From NCBI RefSeq assembly GCF_001687365.1, contig NZ_CM004502.1, positions 1-64,000 of the forward strand: a stretch of 64,000 bases of DNA, written 5' to 3'. How positions within the stretch are numbered: position 1 is the stretch's first letter; every line of letters begins with the position of its first letter. This DNA is from Pararhizobium polonicum (lineage in GTDB: Bacteria > Pseudomonadota > Alphaproteobacteria > Rhizobiales > Rhizobiaceae). The notes beneath the pieces were generated by a model. That model was not told the DNA's origin. It worked only from the letters and a program-made list of their open reading frames with translations, and did no database searches. Below, piece by piece: positions 34,834-43,698 of this stretch. Position numbers and translations under genes: made by a program.

Positions 34834-36156
34834 TTGAGCCGACACAAGGATTGGCCCTTGAGCGGGGCGGCTGGCGGCGGAGGCAGAGGGGGGATGGCCG
34901 GCGGCGGCGAGTTAGGAGGCTGGAGAGAGTTTCCGGTCGGCTCGCCGAGGAGCCGGACATTGCGTGAGTTACAAACCCGTCGAAGCGGAACCACCCAAAC
35001 TACTGGCAAACAGCACCGCCGCCTGTCCGCGACCGCCGGCGCTAGTCCTCCGAACGCATTGCCGTTCACGGCAACGTCGCTGTCGCCGATCGATCGCATT
35101 TCCACGACTCGGGAGATTACCGACCTCCTCGCTCAAGGTGCGGCAGTGGCGATTGGCATTTCGGGAGGCAAGGACAGCCAGGCCGCCGCAACGGCGACAT
35201 TCCAATATCTCGATAAAATCGGGCATCGTGGTCCCCGTCTGTTGATCCATGCCGATCTCGGCTCGGTGGAATGGGCGGATTCACTCCCCACCTGCGAGCG
35301 CCTTTCCGCGCAACTCGGCACCGAGTTCATTATCGTCCGCCGCAAGCAGGGCGGGCTCATGGACCGATGGGAAAGCCGCTGGCGGTCGAACGTTGCGCGT
35401 TATGAAAACCTCAGCACGGTAACGCTCGTTCCATGCTGGAGCACACCGGCGATGAGGTTTTGCACCTCTGAACTGAAGACCTCGAAAATTCATGCCGAGC
35501 TCAAACGCCGGTTTACGCGGCTGCCGATAATCAGCGTCACAGGAGTGCGTCGCGCGGAGAGCACCCAACGGGCTCGCGCAGAGATCATGGATCATAAGCC
35601 GGGCGAGCAAATATGGACCTGGCGCCCAATCCTTGACTGGTCGGAGGCGGAAGTCTTTGCGTCGCTGCATGCTTGGGGCATCGAACCCCATCCCGCATAC
35701 CGGCAGTTCGGATTGAGCCGTGTGTCGTGCCGCTTCTGCATCATGTCGAGTCTTCCGGATCTCGTAGCGGCCGCCGGCCAGCCGGAAACTCATGATCTCT
35801 ATCGCCAGATGGTGGGCCTGGAATCCCGCAGCACCTTCGCATTTCAGGGGGCGCGCTGGTTAGGAGACATCGCTCCCCATCTCCTTCGGCCGGATATGCA
35901 GGCTCGGCTAGCTGCCGCGAAGGATAAGGCGGCTCGGCGCCGAGCGGCAGAGCGACGTCTCTCGAAGCAGATGCTCTATGTAAAGGGTTGGCCAACCCGG
36001 ATGCTGTCCGACGGCGAGGCCGATCTTCTTGCCGAGGTGCGCGCGGAGATCAGTACCATGTTGGGGTTGCGTGCGGGCTTTCTCGATCGAGCTTCGATCC
36101 ATACTCGCTATGCCGAGCTGCTCGAAATTCGTGCCAACAGGAGGACGGCCGAATGA
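34834..36156 (+). CDS. PP-loop (PAPS-reductase-like) protein
   Basis: Up to 440 residues. The PP-loop ATP-pyrophosphatase motif ISGGKDSQ lies at about 108-115, followed by LIHADLGSVEW, family-typical CTSELKTSKIHAEL and TGVRRAEST. A Cys-rich segment, VSCRFCIMSSL, sits near residue 308, possibly for an iron-sulfur cluster or thiol transfer. Such proteins activate substrates as adenylates in sulfate reduction, tRNA thiolation or DNA phosphorothioation. The first 75 or so residues are Gly-rich, overlap the purine-rich leader and are probably not translated; a TTG near 35059 or another internal start is likely. Coupled to the next gene by ATGA. Confidence 0.75.
   Translation: MSRHKDWPLSGAAGGGGRGGMAGGGELGGWREFPVGSPRSRTLRELQTRRSGTTQTTGKQHRRLSATAGASPPNALPFTATSLSPIDRISTTREITDLLAQGAAVAIGISGGKDSQAAATATFQYLDKIGHRGPRLLIHADLGSVEWADSLPTCERLSAQLGTEFIIVRRKQGGLMDRWESRWRSNVARYENLSTVTLVPCWSTPAMRFCTSELKTSKIHAELKRRFTRLPIISVTGVRRAESTQRARAEIMDHKPGEQIWTWRPILDWSEAEVFASLHAWGIEPHPAYRQFGLSRVSCRFCIMSSLPDLVAAAGQPETHDLYRQMVGLESRSTFAFQGARWLGDIAPHLLRPDMQARLAAAKDKAARRRAAERRLSKQMLYVKGWPTRMLSDGEADLLAEVRAEISTMLGLRAGFLDRASIHTRYAELLEIRANRRTAE
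34861..34952 (+). repeat. purine-rich leader element, copy A
   Basis: Two purine-rich blocks (GGCGGCGGAGGCAGAGG and GGCTGGAGAGAGTTTCCGG) are followed by GGCTCGCCGAGGAG. The arrangement is shared with elements at 36723, 39835, 45040 and 46108. Here it precedes the probable real start of the PP-loop gene. Confidence 0.45.
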
Positions 36157-36704
36157 CGACTGTCTCGACCTCCCGGCGATTGCTGATCCCTTCCTGCTCG
36201 ATGACCAAGCGTGCCGGCCCGAAATGGATACCGGCGCGCGACCGGTACGATGGCCCTCTCTGGCGCACCCTGCGCCATGTCGATCCCGATGAGCACAAGG
36301 CGCGCGTTGCTATTCTATCCGCACATTACGGCTTCCGCGACGCCAACATGGACATCGAACAATACGAGGCGCGGATGACGCCGGAGATTGTTGCCGTCGT
36401 GAAATCAGGCGGCCTCAGTACACGATGGCCGCGCCCGAAGACCCAGCGACGCTTCATACCGTCCGGCGAACATCCGGGCTGCCACATCAATTCGATGACG
36501 GCACATCGCACTTTGCCGTTCGTCGAAGTATGCCTGGTCGGCGGTGCCCTCTATCTCGATGTGATGAGCCATTTCGTGGAGCTGTTCCGCGAGGACGGCT
36601 TTGTGACGGGGAGCGCGCCTGTAACGGAGATCTGCGGGCCGTTCGGCATCATGCGGAAGCAGATGGCTGCCTGGCTGAACAGGCCTCTCTCCGCAGCCGG
36701 CTGA
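36153..36704 (+). CDS. DUF6884-like protein
   Basis: 183 residues. RLLIPSCSMTKRAGPKWIPARDRYDGPLWRTLR at the N-terminus and RVAILSAHYGFRDANMDIEQYEARMTPE around residue 50 resemble DUF6884-type proteins, which share a core with the YaaA-like/nucleotide-salvage group. Function unknown. The ATG overlaps the PP-loop gene stop, so the two are probably a functional pair. Ends GPFGIMRKQMAAWLNRPLS. Confidence 0.6.
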   Translation: MTTVSTSRRLLIPSCSMTKRAGPKWIPARDRYDGPLWRTLRHVDPDEHKARVAILSAHYGFRDANMDIEQYEARMTPEIVAVVKSGGLSTRWPRPKTQRRFIPSGEHPGCHINSMTAHRTLPFVEVCLVGGALYLDVMSHFVELFREDGFVTGSAPVTEICGPFGIMRKQMAAWLNRPLSAAG

Positions 36705-36722
36705 GAGGTAGATGCCCGCCGG

Positions 36723-36827
36723 AAGCGGTGAGGGCGGCGGATGTGGTTGGAGGGAGAGGGGGGAAGGGGCGTTCGTGGCGGGTTGAGGTTGTCGGAGAGA
36801 GGCTCCGGCCAATCCGCCACGGAGAAA
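36723..36827 (+). repeat. purine-rich leader element, copy B
   Basis: GAGGGAGAGGGGGGAAGG, then GTCGGAGAGAGGCTCCGGCC and CCGCCACGGAG, ending five bases before the ParB-like start codon. Same block order as the other four copies. Confidence 0.5.
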
Positions 36828-36831
36828 CGAC

Positions 36832-38988
36832 ATGGCACAGGCCATTCAGAAAATCACGCTCAACGCCGGGCGTGACGTCCCCTTCAACAAGCTCGTTCTC
36901 AGCCAGCAGAACGTGCGCAAGACCAAGGCGGGCGTCTCGATCGAGGAGCTTGCCGAGGATATCGCCCATCGCGGACTGCTGACCAGTCTCAACGTCCGCG
37001 CTGAAGTCGATGCCGATGGCAACGAGACCGGCATCTACCGTATTCCGGCGGGTGGCCGCCGCTACCGCGCGCTGGAACTGCTGGTCGCACAGAAGAAACT
37101 GTCGAAGACGGCGGCCATTCCCTGCATCGTCAGCAAGGGCGACACCCTCGAAGTCGAGGATTCGCTCGCCGAGAACGTCAAGCGCGTCGATCTGCACCCG
37201 CTGGACGAGTTTCGCGCCATCATGACACTGCGCGAACAGGGGCTCGACGAGGAAGAAATCGCCGCCCGCTTCCATATGTCGGTCGCAACGGTGAAGCAGC
37301 GCCTGCGGCTGGCTTCGGTTTCGCCGCGTCTTCTCGAACTCTACGCCAATGACGAGATGAAGCTCGGCCAGGTGATGGCGTTCTCGATCACCAATGATCA
37401 TGTTCGGCAGGAACAGGTCTGGGACACGATCTCGCGGTCGCATAACCAGGACGCCTATTACATCCGGCGGATGCTGACCGAAACTGCTGTCCGGGCCTCC
37501 GATCGTCGCGCCGTCTATGTCGGCATCGATGTCTATGAGGCGGCCGGCGGTGTCGTGATGCGTGACCTGTTCGAGCAGGACAATGGCGGATGGCTGCAGG
37601 ATCCGGCGCTGCTGGAACAGCTCGTCCTCGAAAAGCTGACCACTGAGGCCGAAACGCTGAAGGCCGAAGAGGGCTGGAAGTGGGTCGATGCAGCTTTCGA
37701 CTTCTCCTACGGCCACACCTCCGGTCTTCGCCGCTTCTACGGCGAGCGCGCGGAATTCAGTGAGGAAGAGCTTGCTCGGCATGATGCCCTGAAGGCGGAA
37801 TACGACAAGCTCGACGCGGAATACGCCGAGGCGGAGAGCTATTCCGAAGAAACCGAGGCCCGGCTTGAGGAACTCGGCAACGAGCTGGATGCCCTGAATG
37901 ACCGGCCCTACCTCTTCGAGGCGGAAGACGTCGCCCGCGGCGGCGCCTTCATTTCGCTTGCCGCGAACGGCGAACCGAAGATCGAACGCGGTTTCATCCG
38001 GCCTGAAGACGAACCCGTCGCCGAGTCGAACGGCGTTGATGCCGATGACGGCACCAGTGATGGCCAAGGCGAGACTGACACTGCCGCCACTTCCTCGAAC
38101 GGCGGCATCTCGGTCAACGGCAAGCCTGTCGGCGTCGAAGAACCGGAAGACGATGACGGCAAGGTTCGTCCGCTTTCCGATCGCGTCATCGAAGACCTGA
38201 CGGCTGCCCGCACAGTCGCGCTGCGCAATGCACTGGCGAACGATCCCGTGATGGCCTTCATCGCTGCCCTGCATGTCGCGGTCCTGAAAATCTTCTACAG
38301 ATACGGGGCTGACTCGTGCCTGGAGATCACGTTGCAGCACACCGCGTTCAGCCAGACGCAGGGCCTTGGCGATACGGTCTGGGCAAAGGAGATCGAACAG
38401 CGTCAGGAATCCTGGGGCTATGATCTCCCCGGAAACGCGGACGAGGTCTGGGACTATCTGATCGCACTCGACCAGGATAGCCGCATGGCTCTCTTTGCCC
38501 ATTGCGTCTCGTTGTCGGTGAACACGACCGTGCAGGCGTGGAACCGACGTGCCAAGGAAAACGCCCACGCCAGGCAGCTTGCCCGTTCGCTCGAGTTCGG
38601 CATGGTCGCGGCAGGCTGGATGCCGACGGTCGACAACTATCTCGGCCGCGTCACCAAGGCGTATATCCTGCAGGCGGTCCGCGAGGCGAAGGGCGAACAG
38701 TCGGCGCAACTGATCGATCATCTCAAGAAGCCCGATATGGCGCGCGAAGCCGCCCGGCTGCTGGAAGGCAGCGGATGGCTCCCTGAAGTGCTGCGGCTCC
38801 CGGTCGATCAGAAGATTCCCGCGGTGGCAGAGGTCGATGCGGTGGTGTCGGACGCTGTTGTCGAGGACACCACCGCCGAAGCCGCCGACATAGATCTGCC
38901 AGCCTTCCTGACGGAAGAGGAGGAAGCCGCAGAATCGGCCACCGACCCGATCGATGGCGACGGCGAACATCTCGAAGCCGCCGAGTAA
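36832..38988 (+). CDS. large ParB-like nuclease-domain protein
   Basis: 718 residues. The ParB N-terminal domain is clear: VPFNKLVLSQQNVRK, IAHRGLLTSLNVR, IPAGGRRYRALELL (about 76-89), then LAENVKRVDLHPLDEF and the helix-turn-helix EEIAARFHMSVATVKQRLRLASV (about 138-160). A long C-terminal part is acidic with a low-complexity linker near 385-445 (DADDGTSDGQGETDTAATSSNGG). Proteins of this kind occur on many rhizobial plasmids besides the RepB partitioner; a role in regulation or DNA processing rather than segregation is likely. Purine-rich leader upstream, terminator downstream. Confidence 0.85.
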   Translation: MAQAIQKITLNAGRDVPFNKLVLSQQNVRKTKAGVSIEELAEDIAHRGLLTSLNVRAEVDADGNETGIYRIPAGGRRYRALELLVAQKKLSKTAAIPCIVSKGDTLEVEDSLAENVKRVDLHPLDEFRAIMTLREQGLDEEEIAARFHMSVATVKQRLRLASVSPRLLELYANDEMKLGQVMAFSITNDHVRQEQVWDTISRSHNQDAYYIRRMLTETAVRASDRRAVYVGIDVYEAAGGVVMRDLFEQDNGGWLQDPALLEQLVLEKLTTEAETLKAEEGWKWVDAAFDFSYGHTSGLRRFYGERAEFSEEELARHDALKAEYDKLDAEYAEAESYSEETEARLEELGNELDALNDRPYLFEAEDVARGGAFISLAANGEPKIERGFIRPEDEPVAESNGVDADDGTSDGQGETDTAATSSNGGISVNGKPVGVEEPEDDDGKVRPLSDRVIEDLTAARTVALRNALANDPVMAFIAALHVAVLKIFYRYGADSCLEITLQHTAFSQTQGLGDTVWAKEIEQRQESWGYDLPGNADEVWDYLIALDQDSRMALFAHCVSLSVNTTVQAWNRRAKENAHARQLARSLEFGMVAAGWMPTVDNYLGRVTKAYILQAVREAKGEQSAQLIDHLKKPDMAREAARLLEGSGWLPEVLRLPVDQKIPAVAEVDAVVSDAVVEDTTAEAADIDLPAFLTEEEEAAESATDPIDGDGEHLEAAE

Positions 38989-39013
38989 CCACTCGAAAAC
39001 GCACAGTCACGAA

Positions 39014-39048
39014 AGCCCGGCCACTGCGCCGGGCTTCTCTGTTTTTCA
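39014..39048 (+). terminator. intrinsic terminator / leader hairpin
   Basis: AGCCCGGC (39014-39021) pairs with GCCGGGCT (39028-39035), followed by a T-rich run. It ends the ParB-like transcript, yet the T tract runs straight into CAGGAG, the ribosome site of the next gene. Confidence 0.7.
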
Positions 39049-39059
39049 GGAGCGCTGTC

Positions 39060-39716
39060 ATGCCTGCCTATACGATTGAAACGACCTACACCGTGCCGAT
39101 ATTTCGGCATGGGACCTATATCGCCGACACACCCGAAGCTGCCTGCAAGGCGGCGCTTGGCGACGACAATTGGGAGTCTCTGAAAAAAGACTACGATTCC
39201 TCAGGCGAGATCCATGTGACCGGCATCTGGGAGGGCGAGAACACCGCCTATGCCGGATCGCCGATCACAATACCATCGCAGTTTGATGAATCCGTTCAGC
39301 GCCGGGCTCACCACTTCGAAATCCTGCTCGGTCTGCTGAAGATCCTGTTCCACGATGTCCAGGCGGCGCGACCTCCGTCAGTCGATTGGTTGGCGAAATC
39401 GGCCTGGGCGATTGCGCGGGGCGAGGCGATTCTCGCTTATGCGCCCGATCCCACCGAGTCGGCCGGCGCGCCGAGGCCGAGCCATGTCCTTGCGCGTCTA
39501 CAGGAAGAACGCGTCCGCAGCGCGATCATGGCTGTGCTCGATGTCGATCGCGAGTTCGAGGGGCTTTCACCCGGTTCGGTGACCGATGAGGAGATCCAAT
39601 CGGCTTGCCAGTCAGTCATCGCAACGATCGATCTCTCCGATGCTGTGGGCAATGCCGAGTTTCACGCGGCAATGGCAGCAATCCGAGCGGCGTACCGTCG
39701 CCTCCATCCAGATTAA
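39060..39716 (+). CDS. unknown protein
   Basis: 218 residues, not recognised. Starts MPAYTIETTYTVPIFRHGTYIADTPEAACKAALGDDNWESLKKDYDSSGEI, the pattern of a small beta-rich plasmid domain, followed by a helical part (VQRRAHHFEILLGLLKILFHDVQ). Ribosome site CAGGAG right after the terminator-like hairpin. Belongs to the leading-region gene series. Confidence 0.65.
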   Translation: MPAYTIETTYTVPIFRHGTYIADTPEAACKAALGDDNWESLKKDYDSSGEIHVTGIWEGENTAYAGSPITIPSQFDESVQRRAHHFEILLGLLKILFHDVQAARPPSVDWLAKSAWAIARGEAILAYAPDPTESAGAPRPSHVLARLQEERVRSAIMAVLDVDREFEGLSPGSVTDEEIQSACQSVIATIDLSDAVGNAEFHAAMAAIRAAYRRLHPD

Positions 39717-39834
39717 GGTTTCCTGGGCAGCCCGGCCGTCGCATCGGGCTTCTACTGGCTGTCAAGCAGCGACCCGACGTCGGCATCTTTGCCCCTACGC
39801 GCCGGGCCAAGGGGGCGGCTGCGGCCAGCGTGAA

Positions 39835-39920
39835 AGGCAGAGTGGGGCCGGGGAGAGGGGCGAGGCCGGGCCGTGGAGAGAGGGCGTCCGGCAAGAATCC
39901 TGTCGCCTCTCTGGAGAAAG
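39835..39920 (+). repeat. purine-rich leader element, copy C
   Basis: GGGGCCGGGGAGAGGGGCG, then GTGGAGAGAGGGCGTCCGGC and CTCTCTGGAGAAAG, ending at the ribosome site of the antirestriction gene. Same order as the other copies. Confidence 0.5.
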
Positions 39921-39924
39921 ATCG

Positions 39925-40347
39925 ATGTCGATATCGGAAATCACACCCCAAACTGCTTCTGTCGTCCCTGACGAGCGCGGCCTGGAATTCCTGCCCACCC
40001 TGTTCGGACGCTCGCTCCTGTTGATCGGCGAGAACACGGTCTACAGCCTCATGGAGCGGCTCAGCCCCCTCGATTATGGCGGCGGGTTCTGGGATTTCTA
40101 TGAACATGAGGGCAAACCGCTGTTTCTGGCTCCGAGATCAAAATCACGTTTCAGGATCACCGGCGAGATCACCGGGTTTCAGGGGGAAGTCTCGGCGGAG
40201 GCTGCCGGGATTATCGCCACGCTTTTTGCCTTCTCGCATCTCTCCTTCCAGCATCAATCCGAGCGTCTCTCCGAAGGCTACGGCCGCCTTTACGCCTATT
40301 CGGCTGAACACCCCGAAGCCGCGGAGATCTTTCAGGCAATTGATTGA
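39925..40347 (+). CDS. ardB: ArdB/KlcA-type antirestriction protein
   Basis: 140 residues. The family pattern is complete: DERGLEFLPTLFGRSLLLIGENTVYSLMERL, the YGGGFWDFYE motif (about 52-61), SAEAAGIIATLFAFSHLSF, and AEHPEAAEIFQAID at the end. ArdB/KlcA proteins protect incoming plasmid DNA from type I restriction without mimicking DNA charge. GGAGAAAG at 39912-39919 supports the ATG at 39925; the longer open frame upstream is leader. The likely position in the leading region suits expression soon after transfer. Confidence 0.9.
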   Translation: MSISEITPQTASVVPDERGLEFLPTLFGRSLLLIGENTVYSLMERLSPLDYGGGFWDFYEHEGKPLFLAPRSKSRFRITGEITGFQGEVSAEAAGIIATLFAFSHLSFQHQSERLSEGYGRLYAYSAEHPEAAEIFQAID

Positions 40348-40503
40348 CCAGTTGCCCCGCGTCGTCCTCGGGCGGCGCGCTTGTCTTTCCTGACCGCATT
40401 GCCCTGTCAGCCAGGTCTTGCGGCCGCAATTCATCGTCCATCCCACCAGCCCGGTTGTCGCCAGAGCGGTCAGCCCGGCTCTTTCTTTTCAGGAGACTTC
40501 ATC

Positions 40504-41694
40504 ATGAACACCATGATTTCCAATCCGCGACCGACATCGTCCGGATTCAAGGTCGATATATCGCGCGGCGAACGCATTGGCCGCGTTTCGTCGGAGTGGT
40601 TTTCGCGGCCCGACGACGAGCGCTATCTGTCGCTTTCCGATCTGCATCGCGCAGTCAGCGCCAGAACCGAGCGTGCTCGCGTTCGCACAGTCGAGACGGC
40701 CGAGATCCGCGTCGAGGCGACCCGTGACAACGCCGAACGCTTGTCCCTTATCGTTCCCGGCGGGCGCGAGCCGTTGGCCCCGACGCATTGGAGCTACGGT
40801 CAGCTCTGCAGCCTGGTTGGCGCACCTGCGAGCTACATGCGCCAGCTGCCCGCGCCGCTTGCGGCGATCAATCTCCAGCACGGGCTCCTCAATCATAACG
40901 CCGAAATGGTCAAAACGCTTGAGATGGACGACGGCCGCGTGGAGTTGCGAGCCGTGACCGGTCCCGAATATGGTCGGATCTGGGATAGGGATTTGATCGC
41001 CGCCATCATGAACATTGCTGGCAGCGGCACAGGCGACACGATCTGGAAAGTTCCCGGCCTGCTCGACTGGTCGACCATGACCCACAACCCCTTCGTCGAC
41101 ATCACGAAGGATACAACGACGCTGTACGCCAGCGATCGCGACGTCTTCGTCTTCCTTTGCGATGACACACACCCGATCGAAGCAGGACGACTGCCGAACG
41201 GCGAACCTGATTTGTATTTCCGTGGCTTCTACGCCTGGAACTCAGAGGTTGGTTCAAAAACGCTCGGAATTGCCAGCTTTTACTTGCGAGCAGTGTGTGC
41301 CAACAGGAATCTTTGGGGCACCGAAAATTTCGAGGAAATAACCATCCGTCACTCGAAATTCGCGGCCCAGCGTTTCGCCCACGAAGCAGCCCCGGCGTTG
41401 ACGAACTTCGCCAATTCCTCGCCTGCGCCGTTCATCGCCGGCATTCGCGCCGCTCGTGAGCGCATCGTCGCCCGCACCGAAGACGATCGCTCGGAGTTCC
41501 TGCGCAAGCGCGGCTTCTCGAAGGCTGAAACCGGCAAGATCATCGAGACCGTTCTCAGCGAGGAGGGGAGGCCACCGGAGTCGATTTTTGACTTTGTGCA
41601 GGGCATCACAGCGCTCGCGCGGGGAAAGTCGCATCAGGACACCCGGCTCGAACTTGAAGGCAAGGCAAAGAGACTGCTCGAAAGCGCCGCCTGA
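40504..41694 (+). CDS. DUF932 family protein
   Basis: 396 residues. DUF932/phage-plasmid family: LAPTHWSYGQLCSLVGAPASYMRQLPAPLAAINLQ, RAVTGPEYGRIWDRDLIAAI, and FYLRAVCANRNLWGTENFEEITIRHSKFA. These proteins are common on conjugative plasmids and phages; their function is not established. CAGGAG before the ATG at 40504 follows a CCGGCTCTTTCTTTT leader resembling those at 39028 and 45728. Confidence 0.85.
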   Translation: MNTMISNPRPTSSGFKVDISRGERIGRVSSEWFSRPDDERYLSLSDLHRAVSARTERARVRTVETAEIRVEATRDNAERLSLIVPGGREPLAPTHWSYGQLCSLVGAPASYMRQLPAPLAAINLQHGLLNHNAEMVKTLEMDDGRVELRAVTGPEYGRIWDRDLIAAIMNIAGSGTGDTIWKVPGLLDWSTMTHNPFVDITKDTTTLYASDRDVFVFLCDDTHPIEAGRLPNGEPDLYFRGFYAWNSEVGSKTLGIASFYLRAVCANRNLWGTENFEEITIRHSKFAAQRFAHEAAPALTNFANSSPAPFIAGIRAARERIVARTEDDRSEFLRKRGFSKAETGKIIETVLSEEGRPPESIFDFVQGITALARGKSHQDTRLELEGKAKRLLESAA

Positions 41695-41736
41695 CCGCGC
41701 CAATCCCCGGCATACCCTCATCCATATCTTTCATCG

Positions 41737-41759
41737 CCCGGCCATCGTGCCGGGTTTTT
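41737..41759 (+). terminator. intrinsic terminator / leader hairpin
   Basis: CCCGGC (41737-41742) and GCCGGG (41749-41754) form a stem with a 6-base loop, followed by T5. It lies between DUF932 and the next gene, whose ribosome site follows about 15 bases later. Confidence 0.7.
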
Positions 41760-41782
41760 CGCGTTCTCTGAAAGGAAACATC

Positions 41783-42784
41783 ATGATCACGCTCGAAACC
41801 AGAATCTACTGCCACCCACCTATACCATTGGCAGACATCAGCCCGCTCGAAATGCTGATCCTCACCAATGCGCTCGAGTGCAGCGAAACCGAAGAGGGCC
41901 TTGTCCTGTTCACGGATTTCGGACCGACCAACCCGGTCCGCGTGGCGCGGGGCGAACTGATCGCCGCATTTCGCACCTCTACACAGGATGCTGAGGACCC
42001 GCTCAACATCTTTATCGCCGACCGCGTCCTCGCGCTTCAGCCTGCAGGCTGCAACACGGGCGAGGAAGATGCGATGATCGACATCGACCTCAGCCAGTTC
42101 CCGTGGCAGTTCGTGGTCCAGGGCATCGTCGCGCGTTCAGCGGATCTGTGCGAGGTGACGGTGATCCAATGGATGAACCACCCCTCGCAACGTCTGGAGA
42201 GCTTCGGCGCCAGCGTTTCGCTGATCACCGCCAAGGCCATCCATCATGCCACTAGCGAGGATCTTCTCGCCCGGTTCAGGCTTCAGGATAGCGCCCTTCC
42301 GCCTGCCGCATCGTCGGCTGCCTCGCCAGAAGCCGATGGCGCTTTGACCGGTGGGGCTCCAAGCGATCCGTTCACGGTGAAAGAGATCGAGACGGCTCTC
42401 TGCATCTGGGAGGCGATGCTTTATTTCCGCGGGCTGCATCAGGATGGCCGGCCGGTCCCCGACAATATCGCCCGCATGTCCGAAGTCTGGGATGCGATCG
42501 GATGGCAGGCGATGCGTTCGCATGCTCGCCAGATCGTGCCCTTCGCACTCGACGTCCATGACGACGTTTTCGAGGACCTTGAGGCAGAAGGTCTCACCTT
42601 CGATTTTGATTTCGCGCCGGGGTTCGTCGAGACCCTGCTCTGGTCCGAGGATGGCACCTACCGAGAAGGTGAACCGGAAGAGTTCCTCGCAGACGTGATG
42701 GTGGCCGTCAGGCGCCGTCGACAGGACGTCGTCGCGCGAAACACTTCGAACGTCAACCCGGCTTCATCCCAAGTCGATTCATGA
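41783..42784 (+). CDS. unknown protein
   Basis: 333 residues, not recognised. N-terminal part: MITLETRIYCHPPIPLADISPLEMLILTNALECSETEEGLVLFTDFG, ending in an acidic stretch. C-terminal part: IETALCIWEAMLYFRGLHQDGRPVPDN and EDLEAEGLTFDFDFAPGFVETLLW. AAAGGAAA before the ATG at 41783 sets the start; the open frame further upstream covers the DUF932 end. Part of the leading-region series. Confidence 0.65.
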   Translation: MITLETRIYCHPPIPLADISPLEMLILTNALECSETEEGLVLFTDFGPTNPVRVARGELIAAFRTSTQDAEDPLNIFIADRVLALQPAGCNTGEEDAMIDIDLSQFPWQFVVQGIVARSADLCEVTVIQWMNHPSQRLESFGASVSLITAKAIHHATSEDLLARFRLQDSALPPAASSAASPEADGALTGGAPSDPFTVKEIETALCIWEAMLYFRGLHQDGRPVPDNIARMSEVWDAIGWQAMRSHARQIVPFALDVHDDVFEDLEAEGLTFDFDFAPGFVETLLWSEDGTYREGEPEEFLADVMVAVRRRRQDVVARNTSNVNPASSQVDS

Positions 42785-42797
42785 GGAGAAGCGGACC

Positions 42798-43022
42798 ATG
42801 TCCTTGTTCAAGGCAACCATAGAGCTCCTCATCAATGTCGATCGCGAGGCTGAGGCCTGCGACTGCATTGCCGAGTCCTTGCGTGAGTTGCTTCGCGAAT
42901 TCTCTCCCGGATCTCCGCTGATCGACTGGCGGTACGCTGGCGCTGGTGGCGAACCCGCTCCCCATGACGGTCGCGGATTCGAATATGCGCGTCCGCCGGA
43001 TTTACCTTGCGAGCAGATCTGA
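42798..43022 (+). CDS. small protein of unknown function
   Basis: 74 residues: MSLFKATIELLINVDREAEACDCIAESLRELL and a Gly/Pro-rich end. AGGAGAAG upstream is well placed. The first half looks like a beta-alpha unit. It follows the preceding gene by 13 bases, so co-transcription is likely. Confidence 0.6.
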   Translation: MSLFKATIELLINVDREAEACDCIAESLRELLREFSPGSPLIDWRYAGAGGEPAPHDGRGFEYARPPDLPCEQI

Positions 43023-43113
43023 CCGGTCCGCCATTCGATCAACCAATGCACCGAACTGTCGTCCCGGCTTTCTCCGGGAACGGTTCGGTGCGCTCGAAAT
43101 CGAGGAAAGTTTG

Positions 43114-43415
43114 ATGTTCAGCACAGATTCGCTCTCGCCGATGCAATCGGGCCGACTGCAGGCCGCTCTGGATCGGCAGTACCGCTTCCACGGCGTCGTG
43201 AAGACACTCCGGTCTCACATCGAGCAGCTTGCCGCGGCAGGCCCGCTGGAACTCAGCGAAGGAGACGGAATGATCGATTACTCCCGGACCACTTCAACCG
43301 GCTTGGCTCGTACGCAGAGCAGGACGCCTATATCGCCCGCCTCAAGACCAAGCGATATTTCTACCTGAACGGATGGGTGGTTCCCAAGATGGTGTACGAT
43401 GCGATCAAGCGCTGA
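43114..43415 (+). pseudogene. unknown small gene with probable frameshift
   Basis: MFSTDSLSPMQSGRLQAALDRQYRFHGVVKTLR... IDYSRT is good coding sequence in frame 1, ending in a nonsense tail at 43368. From about 43290 a second frame reads FNRLGSYAEQDAYIARL and KRYFYLNGWVVPKMVYDAIKR before a stop at 43413-43415. Together they look like one protein of about 100 residues broken by a single-base change near 43287. It could be a real mutation or a sequencing error. Confidence 0.6.
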
Positions 43416-43444
43416 TGTCGGCGCCGTTCTTTTCCGCTACCCCT

Positions 43445-43612
43445 TCAAGGCCGCAGAGGCACCGCGGCATCATCCTCTTCGGCCACTTGTTCGGCGGCGA
43501 CCAGATTGCCCGCGGCTTTCAGGTCGACCTTTTCCCAGATCGAGCTCTCGCCCCGGGACAGGCGACGGCGGTTCTTGATCTCCACGACGAACGGTTTTTT
43601 CGCAGGTTTCAT
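43445..43612 (-). CDS. small basic-acidic protein upstream of DUF1173
   Basis: 55 residues, MKPAKKPFVVEIKNRRRLSRGES then SIWEKVDLKAAGNLVAAEQ and an acidic end. The composition shift from basic N-terminus to acidic C-terminus and clean coding character suggest a real gene. It lies downstream of the DUF1173 gene on the same strand, with an 86-base gap. Not recognised. Confidence 0.6.
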   Translation of the reverse strand: MKPAKKPFVVEIKNRRRLSRGESSIWEKVDLKAAGNLVAAEQVAEEDDAAVPLRP

Positions 43613-43698
43613 AGCATTCCGTTGAACAGACGAAGTTTCGAGACGGTCGAGGTGCTATTATTCGCCGAAGTCTGTCAACGCCACGAGGATCTGCGGGT

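Noticed and set aside
36649-38970. Long minus-strand open frame of 773 codons
   Set aside because: It is the mirror of the ParB-like gene in GC-rich DNA; it has no recognisable domain and the plus-strand protein has clear motifs.
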